Source: Ashinkailepas kermadecensis (lineage: Eukaryota > Arthropoda > Thecostraca > Neolepadidae). From it: a stretch of DNA of 64,000 bases. The notes under the pieces were generated by a model. That model was given only the letters and a program-made list of their open reading frames with translations. It had not been told where the DNA came from and made no database searches. The DNA lies in contig JAOTOM010005095.1 of the NCBI GenBank assembly GCA_034440615.1, forward strand, positions 313,501 to 377,500, written 5' to 3'. Each line of letters begins with the position of its first letter. Within the stretch, counting starts at the first letter, position 1. The position numbers and the translations under genes are program-made. Below, piece after piece: positions 11,153 through 22,078 of this stretch.

Positions 11153-11596
11153 ATCGTTCTCAAAGAGCTTCAAGTCTGCCGGACACTATGTGCTCCACCC
11201 GCGCAGTCCTGCCAACTAGTTGCGGTTGCCTTTCTTACTTGGCACAAATCAGGCAAGTTTCAGTTGCCTTTGGCAGTATTATTTGTGTTTAGGAATCTAA
11301 GTTCTAGTTTAGTAAACGATAGTTGTAAAATAAGAAGCGTATATATGTTTCAGTGGAGGTATAAGATACATACCTTCATAAGAAAGAGAAGCCGGTGCCT
11401 TTGTATATATTTTGGTTATTTGTTTTACTTGTATTCACCTTAAGTTTTATTATTAAGTTCTATCAAACACGTGACCGTTTGCTCTGTGCATTAAATATGG
11501 AAGAAAACTGACGATCCAGTTTGTTTTATAGTCAGCGAGGTAAACAAGCTTCAACAGGGCTTTTCTTGTGTTCGGATTAATGTTTAGGGTAAAATA

Positions 11597-11704
11597 ATTC
11601 CATTCCAGATTTCAGCATTCCAGCATTAAGAATTAAACCTTAAGAATTAAGAATTCCATTCCAACAGCATTAAGAATTCCATTCCAGCATTTCAGATTCC
11701 AGAA
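11597..11704. repeat. Degenerate short tandem repeat around ATTCCATTCCAGC
   Basis: AATTCCATTCCA recurs four times with spacers containing CAGCATTAAGAATT. Unit length varies at about 20-30 bp. The surrounding 11153-11890 is AT-rich and shows no gene. Confidence 0.6.
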
Positions 11705-11899
11705 CTCGGGTGTTTAGCGGATTTGTAGTATATGACAAGTAGTTAGTTCACTGTTGTAACTGGGGTGCAATATTAACGAGAAATGCGTTCAGATATAAAA
11801 TACACTTCTTCTCCTCCCCTGCTTCAAGCTTATCATGTATGGGACCGTGCTACACCAGTGGAATGTGCTTATCTTAAGCGCATTTACGTTCCTTCTCGC

Positions 11900-12091
11900 T
11901 TACTGTCACTCCATACTGCTACCTTACTGTCACTCCATACTGCTATCTTACTGTCACTCCATACTGCTACCTTACTGTCACTCCATACTGCTTCCTTACT
12001 GTCACTCCATACTGCTACCTTAATGTCACTCCATACTGCTACCTTACTGTCACTCCATACTGCTACCTTAATGTCACTCCATACTGCTACC
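11900..12091. repeat. 24-bp tandem repeat, 8 copies
   Basis: TTACTGTCACTCCATACTGC-type units repeat exactly every 24 bp for 192 bp, with single-base variants (TTAATG, TATC, TTCC). The unit length is a multiple of three, so frames stay open across it; the Leu-Ser-Leu-His-Thr-Ala repeats so produced are artefacts. Confidence 0.95.
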
Positions 12092-12853
12092 TTTCTGCGC
12101 CAAATGTTATGCTTTGAACGCTGAAGATGGTGAATTTCAAGTAATCACAAGTTGTGTCTTCTCATTATTTTACGTCAGACGGTATCACGGCGTCACAAAG
12201 TTCTCATGCCGAATGTAGGGGATCAAGTCGATACGAGGGAAGCGGGAGATACGTTTTGCGTGTTGTAGCTGTTGGCTGGAGTGGCAATTGTCATGTTAAT
12301 AGTGTGTATTCTTGCTGAACAGATAGTTACAGCCCTCCGCCTCTCCCATAACAACGTTGACCGTTCCAAGATCCAATAGATTATGCAGCATTGGCAGAAT
12401 GATACGATCCGGATTTTGTTTAGTCATTGGTATCGGGAATCAGTGTGCGAGGCATCGGCCGTGTCAGTTGCGCGAATTCCTACCCGATCCCCGTGCACCG
12501 TGCGACAAGACTGGTGCGTACTGCCGAGCGACGCCAGTGTTGTAGCCGTCGCAGCCGAGGCCCGCTGCAGGCCGCTGCACGGGTGCCGTGCACTTGCGCA
12601 GTTGCGTTGTCATTGCCGGCACGCAGCGGGTGTCGGCTGGCTTCTGCGCAGCCATGGCCTGTCGCAGCCCTGAAGGAAGCTTGTGTGCCGGCCGACAGTG
12701 GAGTGGTTGCAGGTTTCCCAGAAATAGAAATAGCCTAATCACAACGGCATTGAATATGCTTTGGGTCATTAAGATGATAAAATGCTGACATTTGTAAGCT
12801 ACTTCATCTTATAACTCAAGTTCCCTAGATCCCCAATCCCCTCACCAGGGGCT
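12092..12853. other. No gene supported; part is CpG-rich
   Basis: The first half is AT-rich. 12460-12720 becomes CpG-rich and open in several frames on both strands, without a recognisable domain or a consistent splice structure. It directly precedes the CRE satellite. Confidence 0.35.
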
Positions 12854-13579
12854 GGCCGCTGGTTGGTGTGACGTCACGTGACGGACAGCAGCCGCTGATT
12901 GGTGTGACGTCACGTACCGGACAGCAGCCGCTGATTGGTGTGACGTCACGTACCGGACAGCAGCCGCTGATTGGTGTGATGTCACGTACCGGACAGCAGC
13001 CGCTGATTGGTGTGACGTCACGTACCGGACAGCAGCCGCTGATTGGTGTGATGTCACGTACCGGACAGCAGCCGCTGATTGGTGTGACGTCACGTACCGA
13101 ACAGCAGCCGCTGATTGGTGTGATGTCACGTGACGGACAGCGGCCGCTGATTGGTGTGACGTCACGTACCGGACAGCAGCCGCTGATTGGTGTGACGTCA
13201 CGTACCGAACAGCAGCCGCTGATTGGTGTGATGTCACGTGACGGACAGCGGCCGCTGATTGGTGTGACGTCACGTACCGGACAGCAGCCGCTGATTGGTG
13301 TGACGTCACGTACAGGACAGCAGCCGCTGATTGGTGTGATGTCACGTGACGGACAGCGGCCGCTGATTGGTGTGACGTCACGTACCGAACAGCAGCCGCT
13401 GATTGGTGTGATGTCACGTGACGGACAGCGGCCGCTGATTGGTGTGACGTCACGTACCGGACAGCAGCCGCTGATTGGTGTGACGTCACGTACCGGACAG
13501 CAGCCGCTGATTGGTGTGACGTCACGTACCGGACAGCGGCCGCTGATTGGTGTGACGTCACGTACGGGACAGCGGCCGC
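12854..13579. repeat. 36-bp satellite with CRE and CCAAT motifs, 20 copies
   Basis: Twenty units with an exact 36-bp period; the CRE core falls at 12869, 12905 and so on to 13553. Each has GCTGATTGG (inverted CCAAT box; GGTTGG in unit 1), two bases, TGACGTCA or TGATGTCA, then CGTACCGG or CGTGACGG. Fourteen units have the palindromic CRE TGACGTCA. Six (units 4, 6, 8, 11, 14, 16) have TGATGTCA, and four of those also carry CACGTG. Units 7-9, 10-12 and 15-17 repeat as a three-unit higher-order block. All frames on both strands stay open because 36 is divisible by three; no protein is implied. Confidence 0.97.
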
Positions 13580-15259
13580 TTGCTGCTATTGCGGCGCGCT
13601 GTTTACACCAACTGTTGACTGCTAACACCATCTCTGACTGTTAACATGAACGTACTATGGACTGCGTCTTGCGAATATTAGGCTGTATTTGGCACGTATT
13701 TTGTTTAAAACATTGCCGAAGATCTGACAGGAACCTCTGCGAGGAAGCGTAACCGATGGTGTTTTGTGCCTATGTGTATGGGTAGGTATATGTGTATTGC
13801 ACCGGCAAAAAGACGCCAGGAAAAATCGTTTGTACCTCGCAATGTGCACCAGAGGAATGCATGGTGAAACACCGCCCACCGCGACTATCATATGCTCAAG
13901 AACGCCATGCGTTGCTTCGAAGATCACTTCAACATAAATTCTTAAAGCTTAGCAAGCACGTCACTATGTTGGAGTGCCATGGGCTCTTCAACATAGTGCC
14001 CATGGACTGTGCCTAGCCGGGCAACATGAAGCGGGGAAGTTTCCTATGCTTTTTGTGGCCATCTTTGCTTTGGCTACATCAACTTATTTTCCCCTGAACA
14101 TGGGACCCCATAGAGTGGGCCCCACCAGCGAAATTAGCAGCACTCATGGTCCCGATGCGTTGGGCTCCAGCACTATTTTTGTAACTTCTCCACTCATGGT
14201 AACAGCACGTGGCCACAATATGTGAGGCTAGAAGAAATAGGACATATTGTTGCAGGTATATCTGTAGTAATGCAAAGTTTCTCCTCTGCTTTGCAGGGGT
14301 CTGTGGCAGTTAAAGTTGCAGGTGACTTCCAAAATACATTGTCAATCCTGCTAAAATTAGGATGGCAATTGTGCTAAATTTGTTTTGTGCACTTTGATGT
14401 TAAAATTATCGTGGAAGAAGCTTGAAAATAGTATGCCAGAATATTTTGCTGAACATTTTTGTGCAATTCCATTCCTTTTTGTGCAATTCAACATGTTGAA
14501 GTTGCAGGATAATGAACTTCACGAAGTACCTCTCAGGCGCAGCAGGTGTAGTTTTTCCCACAATGGGCGAAGTGGATAAATGGATTTAAAAGGCAGGTAG
14601 TCATCTACCTGAAAGGCAGGTGACCTAACCTAACCTAGCCTAGTATTGTGCACTTATGTAAACCTACACCAGTTGTCTGAAAAACCGATGAAGGCTGGCC
14701 TACAGAAGTGAAGAATTCCTCTGACATGGTTGTGCCTATGTCGGTTACATAGCACTGTCTGGTACCGCCTGCTATTTGGAATCCATCAGTCAGTTGCTGA
14801 GGAAGTTCAGTCCACCAGTCACCTGATGGGCAAATGCGTATTATGGGACAGTTATGGTGAACAAATGAAGCTTTCTTGCCTAAGTCTTCTGAACAAGGTC
14901 TGAGATAACTCTCAGTATCAGTTTGAAAGTTGGTGAGATATGTTTCCTAGTGTTGAATATGGATTATTTACGCCAAAACCCCAGCCTCCATCATGCACAT
15001 GAAATGTAATTGAATACACATTGCAAACGAGCCAAACCTTAGCAAATCGGCGAGCGGTCTGGTCGTATAAGTATACGGGCATAAGCTGCGCACCGGTAGA
15101 TCAGGGAATAGATACGGATTGTCTTTTTCTGGTGTTTTGTATGATTCTGTGCTTGCTGCTGCTGGTGAATTAGTAAGTAAAACTAGACTAGGATTATATA
15201 CACAACTGAAAACTTACTAGTTGATATAGAAGATATTGGGGACCTGGACTGGGTGTGTC
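13580..15259. other. No gene seen; a short telomere-like stretch at 14623
   Basis: Mostly AT-rich with scattered short frames. ACCTAACCTAACCTAGCCTA at 14623-14642 is a short CCTAA array like the arthropod telomere repeat. Just left of it is an imperfect inverted repeat of AGGTAG and CTACCT. Confidence 0.4.
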
Positions 15260-16084
15260 ATGGAGAATGTAAACAAATTGATCCAAGAGGCAATACAGAA
15301 AATTGAAATGCAGCTTAGAAGAGAGATGCAGGACATCCAGGAAGAGTGCAAAAAATCAAAGATGAGATGAAACAATTAAAGGAGGAAAACAAACAACTGA
15401 AAAAGGAACTAGTGGACACAAACAATCAGATGGACGAAATTGAGCAATATACACGGAAGGATTCTCTGATTTCGGGTGGGGGTGGGTTCCCATTTGCCCC
15501 ACCGGATACATATGAGGAACCAGACAAAAAACAAGTGAAATTACAAAAAAAGGTCATAGAAGAGAAACTTGGAGTGAAACTGAAAAGCTCAATCTCGGCA
15601 TGCCACCGGCTGAGACAAAATATGATGGTGTTGGTCAAATTTCAAGACCTTGATGACAGGAGTGCTGTTTATGACTCCAAATTCAATCAGAAGGGTGACA
15701 ACAAGACACAAGTCACAGTTCATGAAAATTTGACAGTGGAACGGGCAAAACAATTGCAGGTGCTAGGAGATCTATGGGACAAAGGCCTTACAGTCAACTA
15801 CCGCACAAAACAATGGAAAGATCATGGCACATAAGAGCAAAGATCAGAGGTATGTCCACATACATCACAATATGGCACAGCAAGAAATTATACAGGCTAC
15901 TGAAAAGACACCACCCAAGTCCACATCATACCATCAGTCCCAAAGATCCTTCAACAAAGAGGAAACACCTGCAGGAAGCAGAACATCCCAGAGGGTGGAT
16001 CTAGAGGAGTATATGGTACGCACTACCAGGAGTGGGGCCAGAGGTGGAAGGAATAGGGCATGGGAATCATTTGCAGAGCACTAA
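15260..16084 (+). pseudogene. LINE ORF1-type protein remnant (coiled coil, RNA-binding core)
   Basis: The frame from ATG 15260 begins MENVNKLIQEAIQKIEMQLR and shifts at an A-run near 15350. It continues as a Lys/Glu-rich coiled coil (about 15350-15450), then the EQYTRKDSL motif, then ISACHRL and VLVKFQD, which are typical of the RRM-like core of non-LTR ORF1 proteins. It stops at 15834. A second shift would restore a basic C-terminal part ending ARGGRNRAWESFAEH at 16084. In intact elements this nucleic-acid chaperone coats the element RNA. The two frameshifts make it a pseudogene. A reverse transcriptase remnant follows 2.3 kb downstream but is separated by other repeats. Confidence 0.7.
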
Positions 16085-16789
16085 ATGGGACAGATAACAT
16101 ATGCATACCACATATAATGCAGATCTACTGTTGTTTGGACCACATACAATTTTATTTTGATGTATATTTACATGGAGATACTTTGCATGGGTTCATCTTC
16201 TGTGGGACTGAACACACAAAGATGATGTGAGATATGGTAGCTTTTCTGGATGGCAGTTTAGACTCACATGTATTTAAATCTACTAGGACACCCCTGGCTA
16301 TGCTCCCGCTCATACCGCCGAGGTGCTATTGGTATGACGTGGGTGTATGGAAAGTGAATGTGAGTGTGAATGACAGGTGAAGTCACAAGCTGGCTTGCTT
16401 CAAAGAAGCTTTTTCATCTGGGACACCAGGGGTGCCATGTGCAAAACTCCCGGGCACTTGTGAAATTATGGAGAAACTTACAAGAATGAGCTGTAAGTAA
16501 TTACAAACTCATCCAGCTAGTGGCATATAGTATGCAATATATCCACAGAGGGTACACAATGGTACCAGTCCACCGAAGCTGACCATTAACAATACAATCA
16601 TCTACCATGCAGAGGTCCTTCAGCATGTATCCGCATTGTGTTGCCATGTTCTAGTCTCCTTTTAGATATTGTGCTATTAAGTGGTCCACACAGCAGCATT
16701 TGCATGACAAAAATCAGTATGGCATATGCACATTTATGAACTGGGATTGATTCCCCATACTCATGGGCATACTCATCAATCGTAGTTCA

Positions 16790-16792
<3 letters not shown>
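16085..16792. other. No gene seen between LINE remnants
   Basis: Stop-rich sequence without recognisable coding or repeats. It could be eroded LINE sequence downstream of the ORF1 remnant. Confidence 0.35.
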
Positions 16793-16843
<51 letters not shown>

Positions 16844-16888
16844 ATATATGTATGTATATATAAAATATATATGTTATATATATATATG

Positions 16889-16947
<59 letters not shown>

Positions 16948-16965
16948 GTATGTATGTGCGTCTGT
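16793..16965. repeat. (TA)n / (TATG)n microsatellite
   Basis: About 170 bp of alternating TA with TATG and TGTA variants, ending in TATGTATGTGCG. The Ile-Tyr repeat frames are artefacts. Confidence 0.95.
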
Positions 16966-17083
16966 ATGTATGCGTGTACCAATTTACATCCATGCCTGCC
17001 ATGGCATCCATTTTCATCTGGATGCAGATCCACCATCTGACTCTTGTTCTGTTGACTGTGGGCTGGATTTCTTATACCCAACT

Positions 17084-17245
17084 AGGTAGGTGGGTACTTA
17101 ACTACCTACCTACCTACCTATTTATCCTATTCCAGCATCCATTCTGTCATCATATTACAATCTTATTACATACATCCTACCATGCTTTCATTATGGAGTT
17201 GCCTGAGTATGTACCTACCTCCTACCTACCTAGGTACCAAGGTGA
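17084..17245. repeat. CCTA/GGTA tetranucleotide clusters with inverted arrangement
   Basis: TAGGTAGGTGGGTAC is followed within a few bases by CTACCTACCTACCTA, and again CTACCTACCTAGGTACC at 17221-17240. These are short tetranucleotide runs that can fold back. Related palindromes occur at 42666 and 59678. Confidence 0.7.
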
Positions 17246-17479
17246 CCAGAACAATTATTACATATCATGTCATCATCAATAGCAAGTTCAATTATACATA
17301 TTAGCCTTATCAGGTGGCCACTTGCCCATCTACCTAGGCGGGAAATAATTCCTGAAATCATTTCTAGGTGCCACACAATAAAACAGAACACTTAGTATCA
17401 ATACCTAGGGACTGCCTAATTTACTATACAGCCAATCAATCATGACTATGAATGGATATGAACAACACTCCTGTATACG

Positions 17480-18345
17480 GTCTTGGAACACTCCATCAGC
17501 ACTCAGAATGCTGGGACTCATTAATAGAAGTATGAGACATAAGAGCAAGGAAGTCATGAAAAACCGTACTTAGCATATGTGCGACCCCACTTGGAATATT
17601 CTGTACAAGCATGAAGCTCCTACCTAGAAAAAGATATAGGTTTGTTAGAAAGAGTGCAGCGCAAATCAACTAGACTCATCAGTTGAATAGGTAACTTAGA
17701 ATATGGAGAAAGGCTTGTGGCATTAGATATGTACTCACTCAAATATAGGAGATTAAGGCGGGACATGATTGAAATGCACAAAATTGTTAACGGACTAGAT
17801 CAGGTCCATTTGAATGACGCTCTTCAGTTTAGAGTATCACATAGGGGTCATCAATTCAGGTTAGACAAGTTGAGGTGTAGGACAGTTAAGCGACAACAGG
17901 TCGTCAGTCAAAGGGTTGTCGATCAGTGGAATAGGCTGCCTGCTGATGTTGTGGGGAGTTCCTCATTGAATGTATTTAAAAGTATGGTGAACAAACTTTT
18001 TAGACAGGAAAATCTTGTTTTTGAGTTCTGATTTGTGGTGGATGGGGTAAGATTTGTGCTAGGTGGGTGTGCACAGCACAGGCCCCTCTAAGCGGGCATG
18101 GATGCGGTTTGAAAGTTGTTGATAGGGATTCAATCCACATGTGTTGAGGGGGATCAGGGGAATAGGGCTGGATAGCTAGGGTAGATAGGCATTGATAAGT
18201 GTGTGGGATGTTGGTGGATAGTTTCTTTAGGATGTGGTGATGGTTGGGGTGGGTCTTTTTACCGGACTTATGGTATCTTGCATTTACAGACTTAACTGGA
18301 TGGACCCTTGTGTCTCTTATTAAGTGTAAGTTCTTTACGACTTTA
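17480..18345 (+). pseudogene. CR1/L2-like LINE 3' fragment (end of reverse transcriptase plus 3' UTR)
   Basis: Reading across several stops gives LAYVRPHLEYSVQA, LLERVQRKSTRLIS and then an open stretch with YSLKYRRLRRDMIEMHKIVNG and VVDQWNRLPADVV, stopping at 18031. This is the characteristic C-terminal end of CR1/L2-type reverse transcriptases. The same family appears at 21755-22078 and 46440-47740. The following 300 bp align loosely with the tail of the 46440 copy (both end in CTATGACTTT/TTATGACTTT), so they are 3' UTR. It is 5'-truncated and dead. Confidence 0.8.
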
Positions 18346-20115
18346 TGACTTTAGCACTGAAAGGCACTGAAAAATTGCTACAAATGATAGCGAATGAGAT
18401 GAAGCCTACAATTATAGCAGGAGATTTCAACTACAATGTTCTAAATATACAAAATGACAGAAATGTGGAGAGATTCTCAAACCAACTATTGTCATATAGT
18501 TTTCTGCCCACAATCACAAACGTTACTCGGGTACAACATACTAGTAGTTCCTTATTGGACAATATCTTCATTAATAATTTTTCACGCATTTCTTCATCAC
18601 GTATACTGATGAACAGAATACATTGCAGGGCATGACTATGCTATTTGGGAACAAGACATGTACACTAATGAAATCAAAGTTGAAACAATTATATAGTCAC
18701 TGAACTCTGTTGCAGGAGGGGCTGATGACATTAGTACAAAAACTCTCTTACTGACTTACACAAATATCTTGAAATAAATCACACACTTCTTTAACCTCTG
18801 TCTGAGAGGTGGAGCTTTTCCTAAACAACTAAAACAAGCCATACTTATCCCCATATTTAAGGCAGGGAACTGAACAAATTCACAAATTATAGGCCAATTT
18901 ATATGCTACCAGTATTTGCAAAAATTCGTGAAAAAATGGTATATTCTTATCCCATATCTTATCTAGAACCGAATAATATACTAAGTACACTCCAATTTGG
19001 ATGTAGGAAAAGGCATAGCACCTACATGCCAACTTCTCACATTTATGATGAAATTACTTGTGGACTATATATTGACTTGAAAAAAAAACTTTGATACTGT
19101 GAGCATGGACATTCTACTTTAAAAAAATCCAACATATTGGCATCTCAGGAACTCTACTCAGGATATTACATTCATACTTAAAAGATCGTTATCAGCAAAC
19201 AAAAATGAATGATGTAATCTCAGATGTATAGTGCATTACAGTAGGAGTTCCACAAGGCTCCATACTTGGTCCACTACTCTTTCTTGTATACATAAATGAT
19301 TTGGCTAATTCGTCAGATGGAACATTCTATTTATTTGCTGATGATGCCGCTGTCATGATAAAAGCTACAAATATATAGGAACTACAAATTAAAGTAAGTT
19401 CCATTGTTACAGGAATAACTGAATGGTTTCAAGCTAATAGGTTATCAGTGAATGTCACAAAAACAGATTGCCAAATTTATTCCGGTATGCCTAATGCTGA
19501 TTTAATCATAACCATAAATTCTCAAAAAGTTCACAGGAAACTGCAAATCACATATCTTGGTGTAATAGTCGACGAAAAATGAACATGGAAGCATCACATA
19601 GCATTTGTTGCTGCAAGAACTAGCAGAAATCTAGGAATAATGGGAAGAGCAAAATACTGTATCACTAGTCGTGAACTGAAATATTTATATAATACTTTGA
19701 TTCTTCCCTATTTCAATTATTGTGCATTAATATGGGGAAACAATTTTCCAACACGATTAGACAGAATTGTTAAAATACAAAAAAAGGGTATTAAGAATCA
19801 TAGATAATCAGCACTATACATACCCTACAAATGAATTGTTTGTCAAATATAACATTTTGAAGTTCCCTCTTATTGTACAGGAACAGAGCTATATTACTAC
19901 TTCACATATTTTTTCATCAAACAATACAAATCACTGTAATGAATATGTTCCAATGCTCATCACCAAGTAATTTAAGGCATGTTGATCATTTTCTTGTACC
20001 TTTTTCATCCAAATCCTTCATTCCATATCATTTATGGCACCAAGAACTTGGAATAGTATTATTGGTTCAAAATTTCCTTCCTGTAGTCATGTACCTATTT
20101 AGAAAGAAGATATAA
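18346..20115 (+). pseudogene. Non-LTR retrotransposon ORF2 remnant (endonuclease and reverse transcriptase)
   Basis: Part of an apurinic-type endonuclease is seen at 18345-18635 (IIAGDFNYNVL, then SSSLLDNIFINN). After a gap comes the reverse transcriptase: GGADDISTKTL and NYRPIYMLPVFAKI near 18720-18930, LYIDLKK at 19060, [19 protein letters not shown] at about 19240, the catalytic FADD box near 19335, and YLGVIVDEK at about 19555. The C-terminal region is LYNTLILPYFNYCALIWG with LDRIVKIQKK. Many stops and shifts make it inactive. Motif style fits the Jockey/CR1 superfamily, but the clade cannot be fixed by eye. It is a different family from the CR1/L2-like fragment immediately upstream. Confidence 0.85.
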
Positions 20116-20224
20116 GAAAGTTCTCAGAGCTTATTTCATTGACTTAGATATCACAAACTAACTGGCGAGCAAAAATCAACCTTGATCAATCAAAGCACAC
20201 TACAAAAAAACATAGAAATTATAT

Positions 20225-20577
20225 GTAGGTGGTTAATATATGTATGTGTGAGTAAAGCTGGATCAGCAAGTATATGCATATGTGATGATGCATGTGTAGC
20301 TATATGCTTAATTGCATGTAAATACAGGTGTGTATATGCAGGTGTGTGCATGTGCATGTGTGTAAATGTTTATGGATGTATATATGTGTGTGTGTTTATG
20401 TATGTGCATGTTAGTATAGGTGTAAGTATATTATTTGTATAAATGATGTGTGAGTGCATATGTGTCTATGTATGTGAAGTATGTGTAGGTGTACATGTTT
20501 CATGTGTGTGTATGTGTAGGTGTACATGTTTCATGTGTGTGCATGTGCAGGTATGTGTGCTTGTGCATGTGTATATA
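20225..20577. repeat. TG-rich degenerate simple repeat
   Basis: 350 bp of TGTG/TATG/GCATG alternation. It includes a 36-bp duplicated unit (GTGTAGGTGTACATGTTTCA at about 20484 and 20516). Short Cys-Val frames are artefacts. Confidence 0.8.
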
Positions 20578-20735
20578 CATGGATCCAACTTCTCCCTTTT
20601 CCCCCTCATAACACATTTCACTTTGTGGCCCCATGAGTTCCTTGGTATTACCAGCTTGCTACCTAGCTGAGGTAGCAAGCTACTTCTACTAATAGTAGCC
20701 TGGAGCTACTTCTACTAATAACTGGTAGTGGCCTA

Positions 20736-20814
20736 TCTGCAAACAAATGGGCACGAATGATAAACTCTGGTCGAAGCGCCCTAAAGCCCAAATAACTAAC
20801 TGTCTGCAAACAAA
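20736..20814 (+). mobile_element. Hairpin-only LINE/SINE insertion B with 12-bp target duplication
   Basis: TCTGCAAACAAA is repeated exactly at 20736-20747 and 20803-20814 around a 55-bp insert. The insert starts TGGGCAC (stem 20749-20754), has a 21-nt loop, the stem GCGCCC (20776-20781) and the tail TAAAGCCCAAATAACTAACT. The body is close to insertion A (AATGAT, GGTCGAAGCGCCC and the tail are shared). One stem pair is mismatched (A opposite C). Confidence 0.87.
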
Positions 20815-21321
20815 AAGACAAAAAAGAAGGATGCAACCAGTTGTAGTGAACTGGAAGTATGCAGAAAGATGACATACGTATTGGCATCCTGAGGCATTCC
20901 TAAGCTGGCTGTCATAACTTTTGAATAGCTGGCCATAGGAAAGCCCAATATTAATCGAGTCATATTAACAGGGGTCGACATTATACAAAATAATCCATGA
21001 CTCTGTATCATTCCTCTATAAATAATCCCCAAAACAAGGAGAAAAGCTTGATGTCCAATCACCATCCAATTATTCAAATTGTCATGCGCCTGTCAGGTAT
21101 TTCTCTACCAACTGTTCCTACCAGCATAATAAGTGTGGTAGGGCAAAATTATTATCGTTTGATGGTCTTTCATATAAATATAAATCCCTGTTCTCCATGC
21201 TGACGCATTTTAACAAATTACTTGGGTTTAACCTCGATGGATTAAATAGCGTACCCACATCACGGAATCACCGAGGTATCAAATTGATGCAGTTTGTTGA
21301 TGCTAATTTATGCTAGTTTAT

Positions 21322-21683
21322 ATTGATGCTAATTAGCCGCGCTGACTGTGCACCATGTGCTGGTGGCGTGCCCAGCATATACGGAAGAACGCAGGCGTCA
21401 CTTCGGATATGATGCTAATACTCTGAAGTTGGACGACTTGTTGGGAAACGATTCCCGATTTATACACAACAGAGCGGTTTTGTGCTTCCTTGTAAAGATA
21501 GGATTTAATGTAATATACACACCTTCCTAGCTGATAATTTGCTTCCCCAGATTTGTTCTGTTAAGCGCTCTTCATATGTGACAATCTGATGTGTGGTTAA
21601 GCAAGCTTGTTATGGGTGCAATATGACCCACTGGGGTTGACGCACCCTAAAACCCCAATAATCATCATCATTGATGCTAATTA
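21322..21683 (+). mobile_element. 5'-truncated LINE copy C with 14-bp target duplication
   Basis: ATTGATGCTAATTA is repeated exactly at 21322-21335 and 21670-21683. The 334-bp insert begins inside the coding region: LTVHHVLVACPAYTEERRRHFG and on to the stop at 21530, the cysteine-histidine C-terminus found after the RNase H domain in I/Jockey-like LINEs. An 80-nt 3' UTR follows, then the hairpin GGGTGC (21614-21619), 22-nt loop, GCACCC (21642-21647), and an ATC microsatellite tail. Relative to other copies the stem carries a compensatory C-to-T / G-to-A pair. This copy ties the hairpin to a protein-coding LINE. Confidence 0.88.
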
Positions 21684-21754
21684 TATGCTAAGTTACGAAA
21701 CATTGTACTTTTCCTATGTGCAATTAATGAACTAATCAAATTAGAATACAAGAC

Positions 21755-22078
21755 GAGGATTATGGTAATGAATATGTACTCACTCAAGCATGTACGATTA
21801 AGGGGTGATATAATTTAATGTTTCAGATTATAAAAGGGTTAATTAACGGCGTTAATATGCATGATGCTCTTCTGTTTAGGGAATCACATAAGGTCAGCAT
21901 TTCAGGTAAGACAAGGCAAGATGTAGGACAGTTGAACGTCAGCAGGTTTTCAGTCAAACGGGTGGTTGATCGATGGAACAGGCTACCTGGTGAAGTAGTA
22001 CAGAGCTCCTCATTGAATGAATTTAAGAATAGGGTGGATACATTTTTAGGTTCAACAATCATGTTTGTGTACTTATAA
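21755..22078 (+). pseudogene. CR1/L2-like LINE 3' fragment
   Basis: Coding remnant with MYSLKHVRLRGDII, a stop, then KGLINGVNMHDALLF and VVDRWNRLPGEVVQSSSLNEFKN, stopping at 22078. It is homologous to the end of the fragments at 17480 and 46440. It is 5'-truncated and interrupted. Confidence 0.8.

Noticed and set aside
12854..13579. Regular 36-bp array that superficially resembles a CRISPR repeat length
   Set aside because: Units abut each other with no unique spacers, the DNA is of animal type, and there are no cas genes.
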